This document shows positions 46,310 through 56,918 of a stretch of 64,000 bases of DNA, in pieces; the stretch's first letter is position 1; the number at the start of each line of letters is the position of its first letter. A program made the translations under genes and the position numbers. A model generated the notes under the pieces. That model was not told the origin of the DNA. It did no database searches and saw nothing but the letters and a program-made list of their open reading frames with translations. The stretch comes from Tetraselmis striata (Eukaryota; Chlorophyta; Chlorodendrophyceae; Chlorodendrales; Chlorodendraceae), in NCBI GenBank assembly GCA_006384855.1, contig VCJN01002526.1:1-64000 (forward strand). Reading direction: 5' to 3'.

Positions 46310-46800
46310 TCTCCCAAAATGGCATCGGGGTTCTAAGGTGTGGCCATTACACATACAGTGTTGCGGTTCCCACGCCATTTTGGGAGATATTGCGCGACGC
46401 TGGTTTCACGTGGGCACATGTGGTAATAATCATATAATGTGTAATACCACATTTTGACAGTTGTATCCGGCATCACACATAACCTACTAAAGTGGCTTCG
46501 GGGTTGCAAGCTGTCGCGAGTACACATATAATATTGCGGTCCCCACGCCATTTTGGGAGATAATGCACGACGCCGGTTTCACGTGGCCACATGCGGTGAT
46601 AGTGATTGAGTGTGTAATGTCGCATATTGACAGCGGTACTCGGTGTCACACATTATGTCTTATAATGGCGCAGGAGTCGCAACGTGTCGTCATTGCATCT
46701 CAAGTGTTGCTACTCGCACGCCACTTTGGGAGGTAATAATGTATATGGCGCAAACTACTCGTGGCCACATTTGGCAACCACTGCGTTGGCTCATTGAGTA
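46310..46800. repeat. 173-bp tandem repeat, ~3 units
   Basis: CACGCCATTTTGGGAG recurs at 46371, 46544 and 46717, exactly 173 bp apart, with matching flanks (TTTCACGTGG, TGTAATACCACAT). An inverted piece (CTCCCAAAATGGC) precedes the first unit. Confidence 0.75.
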
Positions 46801-46970
46801 TACTACCGCACATTCTCCGAGAAACGCCGCCCGTCCTCAATCGCCCGCCCGCCCCACTCCAACGGAGTGCCTGTGCCCCCCCTAGAAGCCGCTTCACCGC
46901 ACCCGCACCCTTCACCCTCCAGTTTTGAGCGAGGCATGGTTGGGGTGTTAGAAGGTATCAGGGAAATTCT

Positions 46971-47159
46971 TTACAAAGGACTATCCCCGGCCTCCGCCTG
47001 AAGCCGGGCAGTGGCGCGGCGGTAAAGCCGGCGTTGGTACTCGCGGATGTGCTGCGCGTTGGCGCGGTAGTACTCTCTACCGTACTCGCGCACGCGCTCG
47101 CGGTTCGCGGCGTTGTACTCCGCGCGGTACGCATTGGTACGCTCCCGGTTGTTGTCGCG
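46971..47159 (-). other. Short frame with Tyr/Asn heptad-like repeat
   Basis: The minus strand encodes repeated NRERxxAYRAEYNAANRERV / YGREYYRANAQHIREYQRR units ending QAEAGDSPL and a stop. Such basic Y-x-x-N repeats are seen in proteins of large algal viruses and in some endonuclease-linked proteins. This is only a C-terminal fragment, cut by the junction with the Ty3 remnant. No function is assigned. Confidence 0.35.
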
Positions 47160-47169
47160 CCAACAACCG

Positions 47170-48521
47170 GTGTGGTATGTGCTCTGAAAGAATGGCGCTG
47201 CTATTTGGAAGGCACTCGCCGTATTACAGCTATAACTGACCATGCCACATTGAGGCATTTGCCCACACAAGAAGGACTAGGTAGACGCCATGCCCTATGG
47301 TTTCATGAGATTTCACCATACATGGCAGTCAACCCACAGACTAATGAACCCGTGTTGCATATATTATATCGCAAAGGCGCTGACAATGAGGCTGTTGCCC
47401 TCTCTCGCCGCCCTGACCTGCACCATGCATTGACTGAATATGAAAACCATTTGGTCGAAGCTGACCTCGAACAAATGCAGGACTATTTGTCAGCAATGTC
47501 CGTCTTACAGATTGACAGCAAGCAGATCAACAAGGTCAAAGCTGCCTACATCACTGATGTTGCCTACAGCCATGGACGTGCCCCTAACGGTGTGCGACAC
47601 GATGAGACTAATGGTCTCTACTACATCGCAGATAAAGTCTATATACCCAATGATTATGAACTGAGAAAACTCGTCATTGAGGAGTACCATGTTGGTAATA
47701 AACACCCCAACCATACCCGCACTCTTGCCAACATACTGCGGATGTTTTGGTGGCCGCGCATGAATACCACAGTTAAGCATTACTGCAAACACTGTGATAC
47801 ATACTTGCGCTACAATCAAAGCGGCTACCACCAAGCCTTCTGGTTCTTTGTTTCCCTTGCCAAAGACAACCAAGCCTTGGGAGATAATCTCTATTGATTT
47901 TATAACCAACTTGCCTGAGGTGAATGGCTATGATGCTATTGCTACGTTTGTTGATACATTCACCAACCAGTACCATTTTCTGCCATGCAATATTAAGATC
48001 GATGCGACACAGTTGGCCAGATTACATTTGGACATATTTACAGACACCATGGTCTCAGCAGATGTATCATCTCTGACAGAGATCCCAGGTTCACTTCAGT
48101 GTTCTGGAAATCATGGTTTACAGCTCTGCAAACTAAGCTTAAAATTTCCAGCGCTTACCACCCGCAGACGGACGGTCAAACTGAACGCACCCACATAACT
48201 ATATATTGAGCAAGTATTACGTGCGTTTGTTCACAAGCAACATGCCTCTTGTTAAGTCATTTGGCTCTTGCTGAATTTTCTTACAACAATTCAGTCCATT
48301 CAGCAGCACGTTATGCCCCTTTTGAGGCAATTTATGGCATGATGCCAGTGACACCACTTGATCCGATTGCTACTGCCAACCAAGATGTACACAACACATT
48401 TGCAAATATTCAGGATATTCACACACTGATTTCTGAGCAATTGAAGCTTGCTGATGAATATCAAAAGGTCTATGCCGACCGCAAAACCAGCCATGTTGAG
48501 TTCGCAGGAGACAAAGTCTAG
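47170..48521 (+). mobile_element. Ty3/gypsy (Metaviridae) fossil, RNase H-integrase part
   Basis: The end of an RNase H domain (ITDHATLRHL, HILYRKGADNEA, ALSRRPDL) is followed by the integrase zinc-binding region (HVGNKHPNHTRTLANIL, CKHCDTYLRYNQ) and part of the integrase core (IISIDFITNLPEVNGYDAI). No LTR, protease or reverse transcriptase was found. It is incomplete, with a few breaks, and lies between the Tyr/Asn-repeat fragment and a split-repeat retroelement fragment. Confidence 0.8.
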
Positions 48522-48689
48522 CTCTCGACGGAGCACCTGCTTTTGGTAGATCGCAGATCGCAGATCTACGTAGATCTACGTCATCTACGATGGCTTTAGC
48601 TGAATTGGTCATCTACGATGGCCTCATGCAGAACGATCTCAATGACGATGGACGTAGATCGTACATCGGAGATCGCTATACCAGTTGCC

Positions 48690-49345
48690 CAGATTACGAC
48701 GGACGAGATGTCCCATGAAGGGGGAGTCGGGGGTACAAGAATCGGCGCGATGGATGTCGCGAGGGGGGAGGGGGGCGAGCAGAGTGGCATGTCGCTGATC
48801 TGGCCCTCTCCGCGTCGGCGTCAAAGTCCACGGTGCGCGGCACAGTAGAAGTGCCGCGGCGTGGAAGTCGCCATGTCGTGCCACTAGCCGTTGGCTTGGC
48901 CACTGGCAGTGTAGTGTCACTTTGTACTCGAATCTGTACTAGACCACGGGCATGCGCCAGCATGCGCCCCAGTCGGAGCGCATCTCGGCACCTACGCCGA
49001 GTAAAGGCCAGTACATATCGAGCCATGCCCACACGGGAGGGGCAACCATAGGTTACTGTTGGTCGACACCGTTCGAAGGGCTTGGATCTTGTTCCGCTGA
49101 GTGGGGTAGGCGATGTGGCGTCGTCCTCTCCTCACGTTGGGCGAGTACTCAACAGCTCGCTCGCGGGTATAGTAGTTAGCAAGTCGCAAGCGACACGCGT
49201 CCATTAACCACACAAACCCTAACGGGTTCTCCCAAGCAGAGGGGGTCGGGGGCGAAAGGCTTCGCTCACCGTACATGGTATGATGGCGGAAGACCGGCGC
49301 CCTGCGCGGCAAAAAGCGCCGCGACTAGTAACCACATAAACTACT
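48690..49345 (-). mobile_element. Fragment of the split-repeat retroelement family
   Basis: Collinear with 13420-14206 of the first element (for example GGGGGAGTCGG near 48721 and CCACATAAACTA near 49330). Only the 5' region in element orientation is present. It is incomplete. Just upstream, 48555-48660 is full of GATCTACGT-type palindromic repeats. Confidence 0.75.
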
Positions 49346-50891
49346 AGTTTAGAACATTTATATGTACAAAGACTTATGTGGAGTGCTGTTCTAATAGCAG
49401 AGTGATGATGAACTCATCATATAAACTATTACTATAAATAATACAGTTGCTACCCCATGTACGATAGATATGTACTGTAGTAGTAGCGCGACGACAAGAT
49501 CGTAGTTAATACACGATATGCCATGCGATGATGCGAATAGCCGATATGATCATAATAACGGGTCGTCGATGGGTCGCGCTATCATATAAAGCGACCCACA
49601 TTTATCTCCCCCCACATATATATATGGAGATATCTCCACGATGATAGTATTTACATGAGCTAGCAAAAGAAGGCGATATCAGGAAATCACCAAAAAAAGG
49701 ACAATCAGAAAGGTCCTCTATAGCGACTGCGAGGTGGAAGCAGTAACATGAGAAGACGCAGAATGGGCACGAGCCCACGCATCGGACGTGGCCATCTGCA
49801 CACCGGCAGAGAGAATGCCGCCCAGGGTACCATGCACGCAAGCCGAGACCAGCTGCAACAGCCCCCGCCGTGTGCGCGACAGGTGACGGCGGAACTCCGC
49901 AAGTTGGTTGGCGACAAAGTTCCGAAGTGCCTGAACGGATTGACCACGAAGGAAGCACGAGGTCGGGGCGGAAGGACCGCCAGGGAAGTTGCGCACAGCC
50001 AACAACACCGCGAAGATGTAGACCGCCGTCAAAGCGGACTTCCCGAGACGGCCGCGGTCCTCAACCACAAATGGATAGTACCGGTAAACACCCTGCACTG
50101 GGCCGGAAGACGCCCGGTCCGCTGCTAACTTACCATGCTCCGCCTCGGTCGCCGCGATTCCCGGGGTGCACTAGCGGGGGTCGTTGCTCCAAGTGGGGGT
50201 CGTGGAGGACACGCACTCGAAGTCGATCATGTAATCGCACGCCGGCCCCCCCCCACCCCGCCAGCGTCAAGCCCGACGGCCTCGAGCGGTCCGCTGGGCG
50301 CAGCCCACTCGTCTCAAGGGTCAAGTCGCCGGCTCCCGAGCGGTCCCGGTCAAGCACCGCCCCCGCATCAATTGCCACAGATGCCCACAGATTCTTCAAA
50401 GCGGTATGCATGCGGTGCTTGTAGTTCGCTACGGGGCATATGGGTAGATGATACACGATGAAATCCGTCGCGCTCCGGTTCGAGCCATCCGTAGAGCGAA
50501 GCCATAAGGGATCAATACCACACGTGGGGTCAGGGCAAGTGGCAAGAGCGGAACCTCCACGCGGGCAAACGCCCAGTACCCGCGCAGCGGCGGCCGAATA
50601 AGCAGCATGGGGAATCTTGCGGGCGGACTCGTGATCCGACTAGAAAAGCGATAGGGAGCCCGGCCCGCACGCGCTTTACATGCGCATGGTATCAAGTCGC
50701 GAGGCCGCGGCACCAGTACGCTCGAAGCTGAGATCGAGGGCCACGAAGTCACGTAAGCGAATCGCACGGCTGAGGTGGCGTTGGACAACCATGGTCGTTG
50801 GTTGATCATCGGAGGTCGCACCCGAACCCGTACCCGAGGGCGATGATAGTCGGACTTGATCGCTATGCTTTTGCTATTTCGAACGCTGATA
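49346..50891. other. Region with unassigned minus-strand frames
   Basis: Minus-strand frames at 50982-50429, 50456-50130 and 50098-49718 are all open over 100-190 codons in GC-rich sequence (for example YRYYPFVVEDRGRLGKSALT and ALRNFVANQLAEFRRHL). They may be parts of one decayed or spliced gene. I do not recognise them. 49346-49700 is AT-rich and empty. Confidence 0.3.
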
Positions 50892-52862
50892 TCCAGGCTG
50901 CCGGAGCACGTGAATATTCCTATTGAAGTACTTCGAAAAAGCTTCGTGTTTACGAATATCGGTGCGATTATACGAGGATTGCCAGAGTGGAGCACTTTTC
51001 CCAAAAGTGTTTTGCATCGTGTCCCCTCGTAAACCGAAAGGGAGCAAAAAAGGTAAAATATATGAAATTTACATATCTCCGCATGATAAAGCGTATTTAC
51101 ACATATCAGAGAAGGTTAAATCGTAGATGTACGCGCAAATGTATGTGGCCTTAAGTATCACTGCGTCGCGGATGTAACGCGAGGTGTACGAGGCCGGTGA
51201 TGACCGGTATTTATGCCTCTATAATTGGCTGGTGTGATGACACGGATGGATGTACTAAGATTGAGAAAAAGGTTCTCGGTAGCTTTGCGCGATGTGATCG
51301 TGATGTGTACGCATAATGGCTTGTATGCGCCTCGACGAAATGACATACCCAATATGTGTTCGTGCTGAGTTGGCTTGTTTCGTAATTTTGATTGGTGTAC
51401 ACTACGCTTAAAAATCAATGGTAAGCGAACTGTCCTCCAGGGTTAGTTGGTGAGCATTTTTCGAGTATCAACGCATTACGAAAACCCTCCGAGCTGGGGA
51501 CGCGGGGTGACCTGCCGGTGTTTGAAATAAGTTCGGGGTGCGAAAACTAGTGCCCAAATCGTAGAATTCTGACGGAAATATAACCGATCTATGCGGAATT
51601 TGGACTTGCGGGGTTTTTAGATGCTCTCAAGGCGCGCGCCTGCGGCGCGCGCCGTAAGAGTTGGATACGTGCTTTCCCCACCGTGTAGAGCTAGTAACGC
51701 GCTACCATATGAAGCGGCTGCCAAAAGGTGCGCATGCTCATTACAAAACAATCCGCCGCCTACTCGAGTACGTGCCTCGTGATAAGTGTAGCACTTGTGT
51801 AACGCTGATGTACGTGGGCATTATGAGCGATTGGAAGGCGCGATGCGGGATCACTCGCGGTACCATGCGAGCACATCTATGGGCAGTCTATTGCTATAGA
51901 GCCATGCCAAAGGCTCCTCATGTGCTGCGCGTAAGATTTTTTTCAGAATATTTGTGCTACTGTGAACTCGTGCGAAATTCGTGCCTCGTTTTTACATCTA
52001 CATACACCTCAATGTACACGGCCAAATCAATTCAATATGAAATTATGGGGTTGCAGCCAGCACTCTTACCCAACATACCCCTATATTAGGATTGGCGCCA
52101 CGCGCTTCGATTGCGCGTGACCACATACCCTGTATATCCAACGTAGGGTTTGCCATTATTTTGAAGCGCAATGTACATCATACGGCATGTCGGAAGAAGG
52201 CAGTCGCACCGTACGCGCACCGTACTCTGCCCCGTGTAACCAAACCCATCACCGTACGCGCACCATTCCCTACCTGCTGGTCGGGATGCTCTGTGGGCTA
52301 ATTATATTCTGTTCCCAGCATGATCTTCCAGCACGATAGCCGTTCTCTCCCACCGCGCACACACCCATCGCTCGCGTATATCCCTGAGCGGGTAATCTGT
52401 CATCGCCGCCGTACAGGCAGAGCAGGCACATGTGCTGGTGCTCGACGAATTTGAAGCGCTCGTCCTGGAGGTAAGACGTTCGCCGCAACTGTGCGAGGTT
52501 CACCATTTTACGGTATGTTTCTCGTTCCCTTGTTATCCCTCTCCTGCAACGCCAGCACTGCCTACTTACAGAGGCATAGCATGACATGACAGGAAGTACC
52601 TGGTCACCTAATGTGTTTTGTCTGTTTCTTGGTTACGACAGGCACCGCTAGTGGTTTGGGACCTGTGTGGAGCGTGGTGTTCCGCCGTCGGGCGCGCGTG
52701 CAACAGCGATCCCTACCACTGCGCGGCTTGTCGCCGTTCTGATCGGCAACATACTTGTCGCGCCAATTGCACCGCCGCCCACCTGTATGATGAGGCTCGT
52801 TATCGCCGCCACTGTGTTTTGTGATGCCTGTAGCTGCCAACTTTCTGTGTCTATTGACCCGG

Positions 52863-52871
52863 TCCGCGTAT
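52863..52871. repeat. 9-bp target-site duplication (left)
   Basis: TCCGCGTAT, repeated at 57144-57152. In copy A the undisturbed site reads GTCCGCGTATTCGG near 15340, which confirms the empty target. Confidence 0.85.
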
Positions 52872-53226
52872 GGCACAGGGGGCATGTTTGAGTCACAACG
52901 GTCCTATTCATGGACTCAAAAAGGTGCCCTCCACGTGATCGCTTAGGCTGGGATATGTACCCACTTTTTGGGCACGTTTCAGGTGCAATGCAATACTATA
53001 CGAGAGTAATAAAATGACAAATCGGCGTGTCCTCTTCGCGCCCTCAGTCGCGTGAAGTACTATCCGCCTCACCTAGGAAGATTGCGGACGCGAGGGCGTG
53101 GCGACTGGCGTTTAAAGCCCGGAAAAAAAACCTCACTCGCGCAGAGAAGGGGCCCCGGGCCCACGAGTCTATCCCCGACCTCAGAGATTGTGTTCGTCGC
53201 AACGAGATGCTACCTTTGAGCTCTGC

Positions 53227-54448
53227 TCACGGCGACGCGGCGTCGGGGCGAGATGTCGGCGCAGGCGGCGGTGCGGGCTTCGCGTCCCGAGATGAGGGCT
53301 CCTTAGGCGGAGATGCGGGTCGGGGAGGCTGAGATGGGGCACCGCCACGGGAAGATGTGGCCCAGCGACTCCCACCAGCGGCACCCGAAGGCGCCTGACA
53401 ACTTGATGTGGCTTCGCGTTTCGGCTTAGGCGCCTGGAAGGGGTCGTCGTCCTCCAACTCTTTCGCCATCTTAAAAGGAGGACTCGGCTCGCGCTTCTTT
53501 GAATGCTTCCCACGCGGCTTACTGGGCGACAAGGTGCTCTTTCCTCCCCTGCTCAACGCACCGTGCGGGCGCTTCGTCGCACTCGAAGGCTGAGGCTCAT
53601 TCGGCGGCTTGGCAGCCTCCGAGGGACCAAGCCTCCTCGGGGGAGGGGGCGGAGCTGCTCGAAACTCCCGTTTTCGGGAGAGACCTGCTGCAGCGCCGTT
53701 TTGGGAGCCATCTCCGCCGGACCCCGCTGGCTGTGGTTGAGATATGCGGGCTTGGAGGACCCGCGAGGTTGACGCGGCGCCGCGACGACCTGGTAGTAGC
53801 GGTCGTCGACCAAGACGGTGGGGGGAAGAGAGCCGGCTCGGCATGGCTGGCAGGTGTTTGTGGACTTCGTGCAGCGTTGGCAGTTCTTGATGTGTTGAAT
53901 GCCGCGCCGCATCTCGTTGTCGTCGTGCCATTCGCGCACGTTGCGTATCGAGTAGCCACAGTGTTTCACAGTCTTGGTTTGACACTCGACGAAGAGGACG
54001 GGCTCCACGGCATGTTGCCAAGATGCCACCGGCTAGGCTCCTTGCATGCCATTGGAGTCTTGGAGTGCGCGCTTGCGGTCGGCGTATGCGTGCTCGTTGA
54101 CAGGGTCAGGGAGCACACGCACCCACAGCTTCCGAACTCCACTTGCATCAGTGTGAGAGAACACTTTGGTCGGCACCATGTCGAGAGCCGACGCAGTCTT
54201 GTTCGCGGCTGTGTCGGATAAGCCAAGGTGCCTCACAGTTTGCGCCAAGCTGCCCACCATGAAGCATGTAGACTTTGTGGTCAAAGGGAAGAACTCGATG
54301 GGGAATCTCATGAGCTTCGTGGGCCAGTCTGTGTAATCTCTGGGCAATCGTGACTGTGCAATCTTCCGGAGGCGGAGAAAGCTGACCTTGTGGATGAAGA
54401 CGATCATTGCCTCCTTGCACATCTGCGAGATGCCAGTCGACGTTCACA
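53227..54448 (-). pseudogene. Transposon-borne frame with cysteine cluster, unknown family
   Basis: Minus-strand open stretches follow each other in different frames. 54422-54033 reads EAMIVFIHKVSFLRLRKIAQ and TDASGVRKLWVRVLPDP. 54029-53553 has HCGYSIRNVREWHDDNEMRR, then CQRCTKSTNTCQPC and DDRYYQVV. 53640-53227 is Lys/Ser/Pro-rich (KKREPSPPFKMAKELEDDDP). The C-x2-C...C-x2-C cluster before a YYQVV stretch loosely recalls C-terminal zinc domains of transposases. No catalytic triad could be placed. No GT-AG junction links the first two stretches, so decay is likely, though introns are not excluded. Confidence 0.4.
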
Positions 54449-54499
54449 CATTGATTGCTACAGCGCTAAATTGCATGTTGATGCCTTTAAGTAGGCTAT

Positions 54500-55330
54500 A
54501 GCGGCCTAAAAGATGGCTGCCAACCTTTCAGTATGCGGATTTCTATGACAAAAAGGGAATTTAATTGCGCATATGTTTTACAATACCATACAAATTGCAA
54601 GGCAGTACCTCTAATACCTGATATTTGTTGGCGGCACGGCGCAGATTGGTGCAGCGCTGCCACCGCAGATTGCTGCAGCGCTGCACCGCAGATGCTGCCT
54701 TTAGGCATGCTTGAACTGCCTAGATGGCTGCAAACCATTTAGTATGCGGAGTTGCATGGCATAGAAGGGATATAAACACGCACCGGCTTGGCGATACTAT
54801 ACGGATTGCAAGGCAGTACCGCTAAGACATGATATTTACTGGCGGCACGTACGCCGCAGATTGCTGCAGCGCTGCACCGCAAATGCTGCCTTTAGGCATG
54901 CTTTAATGGCCTAGATGGCTGCAAACCATTTAGTATGCGGAGTTGCATGGCATAGAAGGGATGCGAACACGCACCGGCTTGACAATACTATATGGATTGC
55001 AAGGCAGTACCTCTAATACCTGATATTTGCTGGCGGCACGCCGCAGATTGCTGCAGCGCTGCACCGCAGACGCTGCCCTTAGGCATGCTTTAATTGCATA
55101 GATGGCTGCAAACCATTCAGTATGCGGGGTTGCATGGCGTAGAAGGGATATGAACACGCACCGGCTTGACGATACTATACGGATTGCAAGGTAGTCGTAC
55201 CGCTAAGACCTGATTTTGCTGGCGGCACGCCGGAGATTGTTGCAGCGCTGCACCGGACATGCTGCCCTTAGGCATGCTTTAGCTGCCTAGATGGCTGCAA
55301 ACCATTTAGTATACGGGGTTGCATGAATCA
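54500..55330. repeat. ~190-bp satellite, ~4.3 units
   Basis: GATGGCTGCAAACCATTTAG or close variants start at 54512, 54723, 54914, 55101 and 55290 (spacing 211, 191, 187 and 189). Each unit contains GATTGCTGCAGCGCTGCACC and TAGGCATGCTTTA. It lies inside the 4.27-kb transposon. Confidence 0.85.
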
Positions 55331-55344
55331 CCAACATGATCCCC

Positions 55345-55545
55345 GGCCGCCGCGCGTTGGCGCCGCGCTGCCCCGGCCGCCGTGCGTTGGCGCCGCGCTA
55401 GCGCTGCCCCGGCCGCGGCGCGTTGGCGCCCCGCTGCCCCGGCCGCGGCACGTTGGCGCCCCGCTGTCCCGGCCGCGGCGCGTTGGCGCCGCGCTGTCCC
55501 GGCCGCGGCGCGTTGGCGCCCCGCTGCCCGCCCCGGCCGCGCTAG
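55345..55545. repeat. 30-bp GC-rich minisatellite, six units
   Basis: GTTGGCGCC recurs at 55356, 55386, 55422, 55452, 55482 and 55512, within units of type CGCGTTGGCGCCCCGCTGCC. It follows the 190-bp satellite without a gap. Frames read through it give alanine/arginine repeats and are probably not genes. Confidence 0.85.
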
Positions 55546-56424
55546 CAAAGGAAGTGCGGTTTGTGAAATCGACGGACATGAGTTGATTCAACTCTTATCT
55601 GCGGTCGAGACGATTTGTTATGATCGTTGATTATGATTAATGAGGTATTGCCCAGTGAGCTATGGAGGCGAAGCTAAAGCTGCATGAATCTCCAGTCACG
55701 GGGCATACACGAACCCACGTTGCTTGCCGAGGTGCTCCGAGAGATGCGCCGTTTAAGTCGCCGAATCTCTTCGGACGACCAACCACAAGGCGCGCAAGTC
55801 TGTTGGTGTCGCGGGTTTCTTGGGTGCTTTGACGCGATGATAAGTACACGATCCGCTGTCGACAGGCTGTCGAGGTAGTCCATTCGCGGGAGGGGCCCTT
55901 GCGTGAGTCAAGTAGGTGCTCGGAATCTGCACGCAAGAGATTTCCGCCTTGGAGGCCTGGCTTGATCGTTGTCTCGCGTAGAAATGGTGATGTCCCAGAT
56001 GGGGACGTTCTTGAGGTCGAGTGTCGGCTTCACCGCAGCCGGCTCGATATGCTGGATGTCACATGAGTCACTGTCCGATGCCCCGTTCAGGCTAAAGGCG
56101 TCATTGGAACTGGTATATCATCACGGAAGTCAGGTGGTAGTGGGGCGTTGCCAGGGTCTGCCTATATCGCACTCTGCCGAGCCAGATTGGCGAGGGGGTG
56201 GTCATCATGCCGGTGGTGATGCTGGTAGACATCGCGAAGGGATGGCGCAATTGTGTTGGAAGATGTATAACTGTAGGGGTGGGCGGGTGGGAAGAAAATT
56301 CTCGTCGCACGTCGCCGTCGATCGTCGAAAGCTGTCGAGGGTCGAGATACACGCATGTTGAAGCCTCTGGCAGGCGTCGAGCACGGGGGCAAGACGTCGA
56401 ACCAAAGCAGAGGGCCCAAAAACC

Positions 56425-56918
56425 TGTCGGAGGGAGATTGTCGAAGTGATGGCTGAGTGGCACTGTCACTGATGGGAGGAGAGTCGGCGAAAGTCGGCGT
56501 GCATGCGTCGAATCACGTCGAGTGCCAGCAAGCGAGATGCAAACTAGGAAGGCAAAGGGCTGCTATGAGCCGTGGGCGATGGATGAAAGGTAGTCGCTGT
56601 CGCCGTGGTGATGGCTGATGAGTGGCACTGTCACGAGAGAGAAAAGGGTGAGTCGGAATCATATTTCTGGCAAGAGCAGTTGACTGAATTTACAAAAGCC
56701 GAGGCTGACAATTTATACCAGCCGGCTAGGTGTCGACTAGATAGGGTAGACACCGCTCCATCGCAGGCAATCTGGTAGAGAAGTCTAATAAGTGCCGTAC
56801 ACTGGCACCATCTGGGTGTAGTACATCTTAGGCACATGTACGGCAGTAGCACTTCACAATGCGGATTTCACAGAGAGAAAATGCGGAATCAGAATACCGG
56901 GGTACCCTGGATCCAACA
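56425..56918 (-). mobile_element. LTR, second copy, inside the transposon
   Basis: Matches the solo LTR at 9652-10133 along its length, with the same TGTCGGA and TCCAACA ends and the same TATA motif. Flanking 5-mers differ, so this is either a solo LTR that lost its duplication or one end of a larger fossil element. No partner LTR is in the window. Confidence 0.65.

Noticed and set aside
55306-55591. Alanine/arginine repeat proteins on both strands
   Set aside because: Produced by the 30-bp GC minisatellite, whose unit length is a multiple of three in every frame.
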